From Christensenellaceae bacterium (lineage in GTDB: Bacteria > Bacillota > Clostridia > Christensenellales > CAAEEZ01): DNA of 8,748 nt. The notes below the pieces were generated by a model. The model had not been told where the DNA came from. It ran no database searches and saw only the letters and a program-made list of their open reading frames with translations. Location of the stretch: the NCBI GenBank assembly GCA_020024085.1, contig JAHHUG010000061.1, positions 1-8,748 of the forward strand, written 5' to 3'. Below are positions 1-6,796 of this stretch, one piece after another. Position numbers and translations under genes: made by a program. Positions within the stretch are counted from its first letter, which is position 1. Every line of letters starts with the position of its first letter.

Positions 1-2
1 GA

Positions 3-326
3 ACAAGATACACTGTTTATAAATTTAATGAAGATATTTCCCTTAAAAATACTTATTTTGAATATAAAAAAAGTGATAGCAACAATCTACCACTTTTATT
101 TATAGAGGCTTATATAGCCGAAGATTTTACAAAAATTAAGGAGTATTTGTCTTTTGATGTGAACTATAATATTCTGCATGAATATCTACAAAACATCACT
201 CTTGTTAAGTGTCCGTTTGAAAAAGAAGGTCTATATTTTACTAATTCCTATGGTAATTTTAAGGTGGCAAGGACCATAGAATGTAAAATATCTAATAATA
301 AAATAGATACATTCGACCTTATATAA
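3..326 (+). CDS. C-terminal fragment of an unrecognised protein, cut by the window edge
   Basis: One frame stays open from base 3 to a TAA at 324-326, giving 107 residues with no start codon in the window, so the gene begins upstream. The translation ends in KIDTFDLI. It is rich in Tyr, Asn, Lys and Phe, with alternating hydrophobic/polar stretches that suggest beta structure and no obvious membrane segment. I recognise no motif or family. Coding status rests on the long open frame in such A+T-rich DNA and on a residue composition like that of the neighbouring proteins. It converges on the DivIVA-type gene, with about 50 bp between the two stop codons. Confidence 0.65.
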   Translation, partial: TRYTVYKFNEDISLKNTYFEYKKSDSNNLPLLFIEAYIAEDFTKIKEYLSFDVNYNILHEYLQNITLVKCPFEKEGLYFTNSYGNFKVARTIECKISNNKIDTFDLI

Positions 327-332
327 GTTTGC

Positions 333-352
333 TATAATACGCCTCTATTATA
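333..352. repeat. Weak A+T-only inverted repeat between convergent genes
   Basis: TATAATA (333-339) and TATTATA (346-352) are perfect inverted arms around a 6-nt loop, CGCCTC. The element lies between the stop codons of two convergent genes, where a bidirectional terminator would be expected. Neither side has a proper U tract and the stem has no G-C pair, so it is at best a weak terminator or a processing hairpin. Confidence 0.25.
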
Positions 353-377
353 CATATTTAACAAGCTATAAAACTAA

Positions 378-1007
378 CTAAATTGACTTTTTACCCTTTA
401 AGCCTATCTCCTCACAAAGCTCTTCAAGGCTTTTTTCTGGCATTGTATTTACCTTTTTTTCAATACTATCAAACTCACAAATTTGGCTTTTTAATTCGTT
501 TACTAGCCTATCTGCTTGCTCCTCTTGGAGTTTATTAATTCTCTCACTTTCCATATCAAATTGCATCTCCTCATCAGTGGCTATTGTAGGCAAAACAATA
601 TTTAATCTACTCAATTTGTCAATTAAACTCTGTTTTGTGCTAATTACCACACTTTCCATATTATTACTATCCTTATCAAAATGGTATTTTAATTTGAGTT
701 CTTCATAGCAATTTGTCCACTTTGCACCGAATATTTTTAGCCTTTCAATCTCTAGGGCATATTGAGTTTTTAATTCGTTTTCAATATCGTTTGCTCTTTT
801 TGTTGCCTCTGTCATAGTTCGTTCAATTAGCTTTTCCTTATTTCTATAAACCTGCACTTCAGCTTGCAAATCATCATTCTGTTTTTTTAAGTCCTCAATC
901 CTAGATTTTTGTTCAGCAGTTACTAAATCAAAATTATTTTTAAGGTTATTCAAAAACTCGTTTACTTCATTTTTGTCATAGCCTCTTAGTTTTTTCTTAA
1001 AAACCAT
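378..1007 (-). CDS. DivIVA-domain coiled-coil protein
   Basis: This 209-residue protein opens with a DivIVA/GpsB-type N-terminal domain: FKKKLRGYDKNEVNEFL at residues 3-19 matches the RGYD-x-x-EV-x-EFL signature. A long charged coiled coil follows (about 20-85). The C-terminal half is also helical and acidic, rich in Glu/Lys/Gln (about 140-209), and belongs to no family I recognise. DivIVA proteins are cytoplasmic scaffolds that bind curved or septal membrane and recruit division, cell-wall or chromosome-anchoring partners. In B. subtilis DivIVA the membrane-inserting pair is Phe-Arg just before GYD; here it is Leu7-Arg8 after a Lys-rich stretch. I chose the ATG at 1007 because GGAGG lies five bases upstream and the DivIVA signature starts right after it. 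An in-frame ATG at 1034 lies inside a hairpin and has no ribosome-binding site. The gene is downstream of pncB but probably has its own promoter. It could be a DivIVA paralogue rather than the main cell-pole protein. Confidence 0.85.
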   Translation of the reverse strand: MVFKKKLRGYDKNEVNEFLNNLKNNFDLVTAEQKSRIEDLKKQNDDLQAEVQVYRNKEKLIERTMTEATKRANDIENELKTQYALEIERLKIFGAKWTNCYEELKLKYHFDKDSNNMESVVISTKQSLIDKLSRLNIVLPTIATDEEMQFDMESERINKLQEEQADRLVNELKSQICEFDSIEKKVNTMPEKSLEELCEEIGLKGKKSI

Positions 1008-1010
1008 TTT

Positions 1011-1017
1011 CCCCTCC
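1011..1017 (-). promoter_or_regulatory. Shine-Dalgarno that sets the DivIVA-type start
   Basis: GGAGGGG on the minus strand lies three bases before the ATG at 1007. With GGAGG as the core, spacing is five bases. This fixes the start at 1007 rather than 1034. It abuts a U8 tract, so the end of the upstream terminator and the ribosome-binding site of the next gene are contiguous. Confidence 0.85.
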
Positions 1018-1051
1018 AAAAAAAATATAGCCATAAATAATTTATGACTAT
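1018..1051 (-). terminator. Intrinsic terminator of the galK-pncB operon, abutting the next gene
   Basis: Read on the minus strand, AUAGUCAUAAA (1051-1041) pairs over 11 positions, one of them U-G, with UUUAUGGCUAU (1037-1027) around a UUA loop. One A and then eight consecutive U residues (1025-1018) follow. It sits 41-74 bases past the pncB stop. The stem is A+T-rich with only two G-C pairs, so efficiency is uncertain, but the U tract is ideal. The hairpin is immediately upstream of the DivIVA-type gene's Shine-Dalgarno, so it could also act as a leader attenuator. Confidence 0.6.
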
Positions 1052-1057
1052 ATTATA
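1052..1057 (-). promoter_or_regulatory. Candidate -10 box for the DivIVA-type gene
   Basis: The minus strand reads TATAAT here, a perfect sigma-A -10 hexamer. The -35 side is poor: TAAAAA or TTAAAA lies 18-19 bases upstream. Transcription would start near 1045, inside the upstream arm of the terminator hairpin. Such a transcript would lack that arm's first bases and should not be terminated by it. The call depends on the -10 box and position only. Confidence 0.4.
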
Positions 1058-1091
1058 ATTTCTTTTTGTATTCAGTTTTTAAGTAAAAATG

Positions 1092-2519
1092 TTATCTTTT
1101 GGTAGCTTTTGTCAATAATTCTTGTTTCAAATTATACAACTTGTCAGATAGGTCTACCTTATATTTATGAGGATACATCAATCTACGATATTCTGGGTAG
1201 AACTCGTTAATGCATTTGTTTGCGTACTTGCCAATCTCTTGTAGGGTTGGGAAATCGTAAACAACCTTACCATCTTTAATAACATCAACCATTAACTCTT
1301 TTATTGAATAATTTGTAAAGGTTGTTTCCTTCCATCTATCATCTGGGTCATAGATTGTAAGTGGTTTAGTTGTATCAAATACCTCATCTTTTAAGCAAAT
1401 AAGGTCTGCTCTTGCCATTCCGTTTTCGTCGTAAATTCTAATTGTTTTCTTAAGTCCTGGATTTGTAATTTTAGCAGTAGTATTGCTAATCTTCATTTTT
1501 GGAACAAGTTTACCATTTTCCTCAATAGCAGCTAACTTATATACACCACCAAGGCTTGGATTGTCGTAACTTGTAATCATACGAGTACCGATACCATAAA
1601 TATCAATTTTTGCACCTTGAATATGCAATGACTCCAAAATTTCTTCATCAATATCGCCACTAGCAAAGATTTTAGCATCTTCATGACCAGCTTTATCAAG
1701 CATTTTTCTTGCCTCTTTTGATAGGTAAGCAAGGTCGCCAGAGTCAATTCTAATACCAACTGGCTTATGACCATTTGCCTTTAGCTCATCAAATACTTTG
1801 ATAGCGTTTGGAACACCTTGTTTTAATGTGTCATAAGTGTCAACAAGCAATAAGCAACCATCTGGATTTTGTCTTGCATACTCTCTAAAAGCTGTAATTT
1901 CATCAGGGAAACTCATTACCCAACTATGTGCGATTGTACCTTTTACTGGGATATCAAACATCTCACCTGCAAGCACATTACTTGTAGAACCACAACCACC
2001 TACATAGGTAGCTCTTGTGCCGTAAATACCAGCATCAGGACCTTGTGCTCTACGAAGACCAAACTCAGAAATGCTTGCACCATAAGCACTATCAACAATA
2101 GTTCTTGCTTTAGTTGCAATAAGTGTTTGATGATTAATTATGTTTAGAAGGGCTGTCTCCAAAAATTGAGCCTCAAACATAGGTGCTTTAACAGTAAGTA
2201 TTGGCTCGTAAGGGAATACTATTGTACCCTCTGGCACTGCATAAATATCGCCTGTAAACTTAAAGTTTTCAAGCCTTGAAATAAACTCATCAGAAAAAAT
2301 ATTTAGACCTTTTAGATAATCAATATCTTCCTTTGAAAAGTGAATATTTTTTACCCAATCAATAGCTTGCTCTAGTCCACAAGCAACAGCTCTGTGCAAG
2401 CCCTTTGATTGACGATAAAATATATCAAATACACCAATATTTTGCTCTGAACCACACCTTAAATAACCATCCATCATGGTCATCTCATAAAGGTCGGTAA
2501 GTAATGTTAAATTTCTCAT
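1092..2519 (-). CDS. pncB: Nicotinate phosphoribosyltransferase (EC 6.3.4.21)
   Basis: The enzyme joins nicotinate to PRPP to give nicotinate mononucleotide, with ATP hydrolysis, in the Preiss-Handler route of NAD salvage; it is cytosolic. At 475 residues it is a typical Firmicute-length member. Its N-terminus LTLLTDLYEMTMMDGY (4-19) is the family opening. EFGLRRAQG (152-160), GTRATYVGGCGSTSN (167-181), GTIAHSW (194-200), RIDSGDL (257-263) and FASGDIDE (285-292) are conserved blocks. His198 is the expected catalytic phosphohistidine. No key residue looks lost. Its ATG overlaps the galK stop by one base (TAATG), and its ribosome-binding site (GGAG) lies within the last galK codons, so translation is probably coupled to galK. 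The terminator hairpin begins about 40 bases after its stop. Transcription most likely starts at the galK promoter near 3833. Confidence 0.97.
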   Translation of the reverse strand: MRNLTLLTDLYEMTMMDGYLRCGSEQNIGVFDIFYRQSKGLHRAVACGLEQAIDWVKNIHFSKEDIDYLKGLNIFSDEFISRLENFKFTGDIYAVPEGTIVFPYEPILTVKAPMFEAQFLETALLNIINHQTLIATKARTIVDSAYGASISEFGLRRAQGPDAGIYGTRATYVGGCGSTSNVLAGEMFDIPVKGTIAHSWVMSFPDEITAFREYARQNPDGCLLLVDTYDTLKQGVPNAIKVFDELKANGHKPVGIRIDSGDLAYLSKEARKMLDKAGHEDAKIFASGDIDEEILESLHIQGAKIDIYGIGTRMITSYDNPSLGGVYKLAAIEENGKLVPKMKISNTTAKITNPGLKKTIRIYDENGMARADLICLKDEVFDTTKPLTIYDPDDRWKETTFTNYSIKELMVDVIKDGKVVYDFPTLQEIGKYANKCINEFYPEYRRLMYPHKYKVDLSDKLYNLKQELLTKATKR

Positions 2520-3784
2520 TATAACTCCACTTTACAAGCACCACTTTCGCGAATACTCATAACAAAAATATTTTTCTCTCCAAATAATTCTTTCATTTTA
2601 TTGCAATAGTTTTCTACTGCATCATTTTCTACATAACTAATAATTGTACCAGCAAAACCACCACCGTGAACTCTTGATGCCCTTACACCCTCAATAGTTT
2701 TAGAATAGTTTACACCTAGTGAGATAAGTTCGTCGATATCCCCATCAACTCGGTAGTTTTGTAGTTTTGTTTCACTGCTTAAACCAGATTCTTGAATCAT
2801 TTTGCAGAATAAATTAGAATCCACATTTTTAATAGCCTCAACAGCCTTTTCCACCCTCTCGTTCTCCTCGAAGTAGTGTATAGCTCTAAGAAGAGCTCTG
2901 CCATTAAATTGTTGTTTTAATTTTACAATATTTTGATAAAATTCTTCCTTTGAAACCTCACGAAGAACCTTTTTATCAAAGAATGATGCAATATCTTCCA
3001 TTTCACTTCTAATTGAAGCATAAGCATCAGTCAAATTAGAATGGTTGCCACCAGTATTTACAACAACGATTTTCATATCGTCGAAATTCCAATGATAGTG
3101 TTTGATTTCAGGTTTTTGTGTATCCTTAAAATCAATGTACGATACTCCACCAAGACTGATAGCAGATTGGTCAAGTAATCCACAAGGCTTGTTAAAATAA
3201 ACATTTTCTGCATATTGAGATGCTTGAGCTTTAACAACCTCATCAATTTTGCCATCGTTAAAAAATACATTCAAAATTTCTGCAATAAGTACCTCAAATG
3301 AAGAAGAAGAACTTACACCAGCACCCTTTGCAACATCGCTAATTGCATTTGCATTAAATCCACCAACTTTATATCCGTTGTTTATGTAGTAGTTTACAAC
3401 ACCCTTAACAAGCGCAATACTCTTGCCATACTCATCAGCCTTAACCTTGGTATCATTGATATTTACAAGCATTGCAGGATAACCCTCACTAATAAAGCTG
3501 ATATAGTCGCTATTATTTTTACTTGCAACAGCCAATGTATCTACACTAATAGCACCAGCAACAACCTTACCATTGTTATGGTCGGTATGGTTACCAATGA
3601 TTTCTATTCTACCCGGAGAACTGAAAAATACACCGTCCTCACCAAAATTCTCTCTATGATTTTGATATAATTCTGCAAATCTTTTAGCTTGAGTTGCAGT
3701 TTGAGAGTCGCCATATAGACTTTTTATAGTTTCTGCAAAATTTGCACTAGATAATAAATCACTTTCTTTAATTTGTATTGCCAT
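2519..3784 (-). CDS. galK: Galactokinase (EC 2.7.1.6), GNHTDH-type variant
   Basis: This GHMP-family kinase phosphorylates galactose at C1 with ATP, the first committed step of the Leloir pathway. Its 421 residues carry the galactokinase signature PGRIEIIGNHTDHNNG (57-72), with transition-state Arg59, the phosphate-binding loop KGAGVSSSSSF (153-163), the probable catalytic base Asp205 in CGLLDQ (201-206), and the C-terminal GHMP motif RVHGGGFAGT (371-380). The usual GEHTDYN is GNHTDHN here: the sugar-binding Glu is Asn66 and the Tyr is His69. From memory, such variants recur in clostridial proteins annotated as galactokinase. NTGGNHSNLTDAYA (243-256) replaces the common DTG-x-KHSL block. The start is supported by TGAGGT at 3789-3794, four bases before the ATG. 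It diverges from galT, which supports galactose as substrate, and is coupled to pncB. Another hexose or a galactose derivative remains possible. Confidence 0.92.
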   Translation of the reverse strand: MAIQIKESDLLSSANFAETIKSLYGDSQTATQAKRFAELYQNHRENFGEDGVFFSSPGRIEIIGNHTDHNNGKVVAGAISVDTLAVASKNNSDYISFISEGYPAMLVNINDTKVKADEYGKSIALVKGVVNYYINNGYKVGGFNANAISDVAKGAGVSSSSSFEVLIAEILNVFFNDGKIDEVVKAQASQYAENVYFNKPCGLLDQSAISLGGVSYIDFKDTQKPEIKHYHWNFDDMKIVVVNTGGNHSNLTDAYASIRSEMEDIASFFDKKVLREVSKEEFYQNIVKLKQQFNGRALLRAIHYFEENERVEKAVEAIKNVDSNLFCKMIQESGLSSETKLQNYRVDGDIDELISLGVNYSKTIEGVRASRVHGGGFAGTIISYVENDAVENYCNKMKELFGEKNIFVMSIRESGACKVEL

Positions 3785-3796
3785 TTTTACCTCAAT

Positions 3797-3820
3797 ATAG
3801 TATACTATTGTAGATAGTAT
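3797..3820. repeat. Palindrome and overlapping inverted repeat in the galK leader
   Basis: ATAGTATACTAT (3797-3808) is a perfect 12-bp palindrome. ATACTAT (3802-3808) and ATAGTAT (3814-3820) also form a 7-bp inverted repeat with a 5-base loop, so two alternative pairings share the middle segment. The element lies between the predicted galK transcription start (about 3833) and the galK Shine-Dalgarno (3789-3794). It could be an operator for a local regulator of the divergent gal genes or an RNA fold near the ribosome-binding site. A+T-only palindromes also arise by chance in such DNA. Confidence 0.4.
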
Positions 3821-3839
3821 GTTTAAGTTTTATTTTTTA

Positions 3840-3868
3840 ATTATAACACGATATACTTGTTAAATCAA
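3840..3868 (-). promoter_or_regulatory. Promoter of the galK-pncB operon
   Basis: On the minus strand, TTGATT (3868-3863) and TATAAT (3845-3840) are separated by 17 bases, with TGT directly before the -10 giving an extended -10 element. The predicted start is near 3833, leaving a leader of about 49 bases. It lies in the 109-bp divergent region shared with galT, so one regulator could control both sides. Confidence 0.7.
3852..3857 (+). promoter_or_regulatory. Possible -10 box for galT
   Basis: TATACT lies about 40 bases before the galT ATG on the plus strand, but the -35 region 17-18 bases upstream is only a T-rich stretch (TTTTAT or TTTATT). TATAAC at 3842-3847 is an alternative. It overlaps the spacer of the galK promoter, so the divergent promoters would be back to back. 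The call is positional and weak. Confidence 0.25.
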
Positions 3869-3893
3869 TCATTTACAAAAAAGAGAGGGTAAA

Positions 3894-5414
3894 ATGACAG
3901 AACCAAATACTTTAGTACAAGAATTAGTACTTTATGCAGAAAAAAACTTATATTTGCAAAAGGAAGATGAGGTTTATATTACAAATCTTCTACTACATAG
4001 ATTAGATATACCTTATCCAACCGAAGAGGAAGTTACAAAAGTAAGAGATGTTGTAAGCATTATGGACGATATTTTAGCTTATGCTATCGAAAAAGGTTTG
4101 ACAACCGAAAAGGAAAAAACTTTATTTGAAACAGAAATTTTAGGTATGGTTTCTCCACTTCCATCAAGAACAAGACAAATGTTTTACGATGATTTCTCTA
4201 ACTCTCCAAAACTTGCTACCGACAAATTTTTTAAGTTTTGCAAAGATGTAAACTATATTCGTACAAAAGATATAGCAAAAAATATTATGTGGAATACCAC
4301 TCAAGAAAAGGGCGATATACAAATTACTATCAACCTTTCTAAACCAGAAAAAGACCCAAAAGATATCCTAAGAGCGAAAATGGATAAATCAAAAAAATAT
4401 CCAAAATGTATGCTTTGCAAGGAGAATGAAGGTTTTAGTGGCACATATAACCTACCTGCAAGACAAACTTTAAGGATTATTCCAATCAAACTTAACAACG
4501 AGGATTGGAACTTGCAATACTCTCCTTATAGATATTTCGATGAACATTGTATAGCATTTTCAAACGAACATAGGCCTATGAAAGTAAGCATTAACACATT
4601 TAGAGCAATGCTTGACTTTGTAACAATGTTCCCACACTACTTTATCGGCTCTAATGCAGCACTTCCAATCGTTGGTGGCTCAATACTATCTCACGACCAC
4701 TACCAAGGTGGTGCAAAAGTATTGCCAATGTTCAAAAGAGAAAACAAGTTAACCTTTAAGTCAGCTAAACACCCAGAGGTAAAAATCGGTATTGTTGACT
4801 GGTACAATAGTGTAGTAAGGATTACATCTTCAAATAGAGCTGAACTTGAACTTGTTGCTGAAGAAATCCTAAATGCATGGAATAATTACACCGACGAATC
4901 TGTTGGCATTATCGCAAAAGACACCGAACAACACAATGCTATTACCCCTATTGCAACACTAGAAAATGGCGAATACACCCTAAACTTCATTTTGAGAAAT
5001 AATAGATGTGATGATGAGCATCCATTTGGTATCTTCCACCCTGCTGAAAGATTACACAACATCAAAAAGGAAGGTATCGGCATAATCGAGGTAATGGGAC
5101 TATTTATCCTACCAGGTAGACTAGAAAAAGAAATGAATATGATTAAGGATTACCTAGTAGGTAATACTGTATTAGATTTAGCTAAACTTGACGAAAACGA
5201 TGCTTTATACAAGCATATTGGCATGATAAAAGCTCTTGAGTGTGAACTTAACGGAGAAAAGAACGAAAAGAAAGTTAGCGATTCAATACAAAATTACATT
5301 AATCGTGCTTGCTCTGAAATCCTATTTACAACAGGCGTATTCAAGCAAGATGAACAAGGCACAAAAGCATTCAATCGCTTTATCGAATCAGTAGGATACG
5401 AACTTGTAAAATAA
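3894..5414 (+). CDS. galT: UTP/UDP-glucose-hexose-1-phosphate uridylyltransferase, class II (EC 2.7.7.12)
   Basis: The enzyme exchanges UMP between UDP-glucose and galactose 1-phosphate, using the GalK product, in the cytosol. At 506 residues it is the long class II form found mainly in Firmicutes, not the class I form of about 350 residues. SHDHYQGG (266-273) supplies the HxHxQ motif; by analogy with class I HPHGQ, His269 is the likely uridylylated nucleophile. KCMLCKENEG (171-180) carries a CxxC (Cys172, Cys175) resembling the class I metal-binding pair. Conserved blocks PIVGGSILS (258-266), EHPFGIFHPAERLHNIKKE (375-393) and GLFILPGRL (402-410) match the class II C-terminal half. The first 120 residues are helical and charged. 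GAGAGG at 3883-3888, five bases before the ATG, supports the start. It diverges from galK; galE, which would recycle UDP-galactose, is not in the window. It ends upstream of a strong bidirectional terminator. Confidence 0.96.
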   Translation: MTEPNTLVQELVLYAEKNLYLQKEDEVYITNLLLHRLDIPYPTEEEVTKVRDVVSIMDDILAYAIEKGLTTEKEKTLFETEILGMVSPLPSRTRQMFYDDFSNSPKLATDKFFKFCKDVNYIRTKDIAKNIMWNTTQEKGDIQITINLSKPEKDPKDILRAKMDKSKKYPKCMLCKENEGFSGTYNLPARQTLRIIPIKLNNEDWNLQYSPYRYFDEHCIAFSNEHRPMKVSINTFRAMLDFVTMFPHYFIGSNAALPIVGGSILSHDHYQGGAKVLPMFKRENKLTFKSAKHPEVKIGIVDWYNSVVRITSSNRAELELVAEEILNAWNNYTDESVGIIAKDTEQHNAITPIATLENGEYTLNFILRNNRCDDEHPFGIFHPAERLHNIKKEGIGIIEVMGLFILPGRLEKEMNMIKDYLVGNTVLDLAKLDENDALYKHIGMIKALECELNGEKNEKKVSDSIQNYINRACSEILFTTGVFKQDEQGTKAFNRFIESVGYELVK

Positions 5415-5416
5415 CT

Positions 5417-5492
5417 TATAAGTATAGTTTTCTACTTATATATTGTTTTATTTATAAACATAATAGTATATTAAATGTAAATATTTTTACAT
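5417..5492. repeat. Two A+T-rich hairpins between galT and the main terminator
   Basis: TATAAGTA (5417-5424) pairs with TACTTATA (5433-5440) over an 8-base loop, directly after the galT stop. ATGTAAA (5475-5481) pairs with TTTACAT (5486-5492) over TATT, directly before the main terminator hairpin. Neither has a clean U tract. They may be accessory 3'-end folds or chance products of A+T-rich sequence. Confidence 0.3.
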
Positions 5493-5494
5493 AA

Positions 5495-5523
5495 AAAAAG
5501 CCTAACAAAATGTTAGGCTTTTT
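5495..5523. terminator. Bidirectional intrinsic terminator between galT and the lipoprotein gene
   Basis: AAAAAGCCTAACA (5495-5507) and TGTTAGGCTTTTT (5511-5523) are perfect 13-base inverted arms around AAA. The GCCTAAC core gives a stable stem, and both strands end in a run of U, so the element should terminate galT on the plus strand and the convergent lipoprotein gene on the minus strand. Confidence 0.92.
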
Positions 5524-5534
5524 ATTAATCAATT

Positions 5535-6542
5535 TTATACATCATAACGAATATTAATTTCTTGCTCCCAAACTTGACCTGTCTTTTTATCGGTAACTAC
5601 AAATTTTGCAGGTGTACTCTCTCCTGGAGAAATTATTCCAGCGACATTGATTGCTATGCAATTATTTTCATAATCTGCATCTGCAGTTAGTGTCATATTT
5701 TTATCAAGAAGAATAATCTTGAATGTAGCATCTGGCTCATAGGTAATATTACCAAAACTTTCACTAAATGCACTATTAAAATGAATTTTTACATCTTGAC
5801 GATAAATATTCATTGTATTAGTTTGTACATCAAAAGTTTTGTTTTCACCTTTACTAAAGTTAAGGGCTAACTCTGCAGAATTGTATGGGCAAACTTTGAA
5901 TGTAACTTTTTTAACTACATTATCAACAGTTATTGTAACAACAACATCTTGCATATTTATCTCGTTTACTTTTGGCAAATTAATAATAAGAGCATTTCTA
6001 TCAATTTTTGCAAGTCTTGTATTATTTACAGAAAAAGCTACATCTTGCTTTGCATCGCTAGGAACTACCGTTGTCTGTAAGTAAATAGGAGCAAAAGTCT
6101 CACCTGAATTACTGGTTTTTGTAACTACATAATAAGTATCAGGAACTTTGGTGTCTTTAATAACTGTTTCAGTTTCCTGTATTTTGCATAAAACATCTGT
6201 TGCAAGTCTAGATATCACAACATTAATAGTCTTTTTAGTTCCATCAAATGCAGTAATAGAAATTGTTGTATTACCAACAGCTAATGCTTCGTATGTACCA
6301 GTATTTTTGTCGATGGTAATTTTAGAAGTATCGTTAGAGATAAATGTCAAAGACTTGTCTTTTGCCTCATAGTTAACACTTGCAGATAATTTGCCGGTAT
6401 CTCCAACCAACAAAATCAATTCGTCTTTTGCAGTAATTGTTGTAGGAACAGTATCATTTCCTCCAACACAGGCAGTTAAACCTAATGAAAGCAAAAGAAT
6501 TAATGATGCAAGCATTACGCTTTTGAATTTTTTGAATCTCAT
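5535..6542 (-). CDS. Secreted lipoprotein with bacterial Ig-like (Big_2) domain
   Basis: The 335-residue product has a lipoprotein signal peptide: basic start (MRFKKFK), hydrophobic core (9-21) and lipobox LTAC with Cys25 as the lipidated residue. Mature protein should be anchored to the outer face of the membrane. Residues about 34-110 look like a Big_2 domain, with the usual early LLVGDTGKL strand, the W/F-x-S-N/D block (FISNDTSKITID) and the closing AVGNTTISI. Residues about 130-218 hold a second, more divergent Ig-like repeat (TVVPSDAKQDVAFSVNN). Residues about 222-335 are beta-rich without a family I can name. No catalytic motif is visible, so a surface adhesive, structural or substrate-binding role is a guess. 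AGAGG at 6550-6554, seven bases from the ATG, supports the start. I found no convincing promoter in the A+T-rich 219 bp upstream (6543-6761). It is transcribed alone and converges on galT. Confidence 0.9.
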   Translation of the reverse strand: MRFKKFKSVMLASLILLLSLGLTACVGGNDTVPTTITAKDELILLVGDTGKLSASVNYEAKDKSLTFISNDTSKITIDKNTGTYEALAVGNTTISITAFDGTKKTINVVISRLATDVLCKIQETETVIKDTKVPDTYYVVTKTSNSGETFAPIYLQTTVVPSDAKQDVAFSVNNTRLAKIDRNALIINLPKVNEINMQDVVVTITVDNVVKKVTFKVCPYNSAELALNFSKGENKTFDVQTNTMNIYRQDVKIHFNSAFSESFGNITYEPDATFKIILLDKNMTLTADADYENNCIAINVAGIISPGESTPAKFVVTDKKTGQVWEQEINIRYDV

Positions 6543-6761
6543 AATAAAACCTCTTTTTTTTAATATAACAAATAATATTCAAAAAATTAATAGAAAAGAC
6601 TAAAAATATGATTAAAAATACTATAAGCATGTAAAATTAGCTAAAAATTTCAAAATAATGTATAAATTTTTTATAAAATCAAAATTTTTTTGTTTTAAAG
6701 GTAATAAAAAAGGCAATAATTGCATATATTTATTTGATAAAACCATCTATTAAGCAATATA

Positions 6762-6790
6762 TTGACAATTAAATAAAAAAATGCTATAAT
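6762..6790 (+). promoter_or_regulatory. Full-consensus sigma-A promoter of the SRP RNA gene
   Basis: TTGACA (6762-6767) and TATAAT (6785-6790) are both perfect, separated by 17 bases, with TGC just before the -10 giving an extended -10 element. The predicted start is A6797, which is also the first base of the terminal helix of the RNA. Such strength fits an abundant stable RNA. Confidence 0.95.
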
Positions 6791-6796
6791 ATTTCT

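Noticed and set aside
327..377. Bidirectional terminator between the two convergent genes at the left end
   Set aside because: The only inverted repeat (333-352) has an all-A+T stem and no U tract on either strand, so it is listed only as a weak repeat.
1008..1034. Upstream in-frame ATG giving a 218-residue DivIVA-type protein
   Set aside because: It lies within the terminator hairpin arm, has no ribosome-binding site, would be translated through the U tract and SD as MAIFFLEGK, and lies outside the conserved domain; the ATG at 1007 has GGAGG at good spacing.
1869..2147. Plus-strand open frame of 92 codons inside pncB
   Set aside because: It is antisense to strongly conserved pncB motifs, has a Cys/Thr-rich unnatural composition and no ribosome-binding context; it is a shadow frame.
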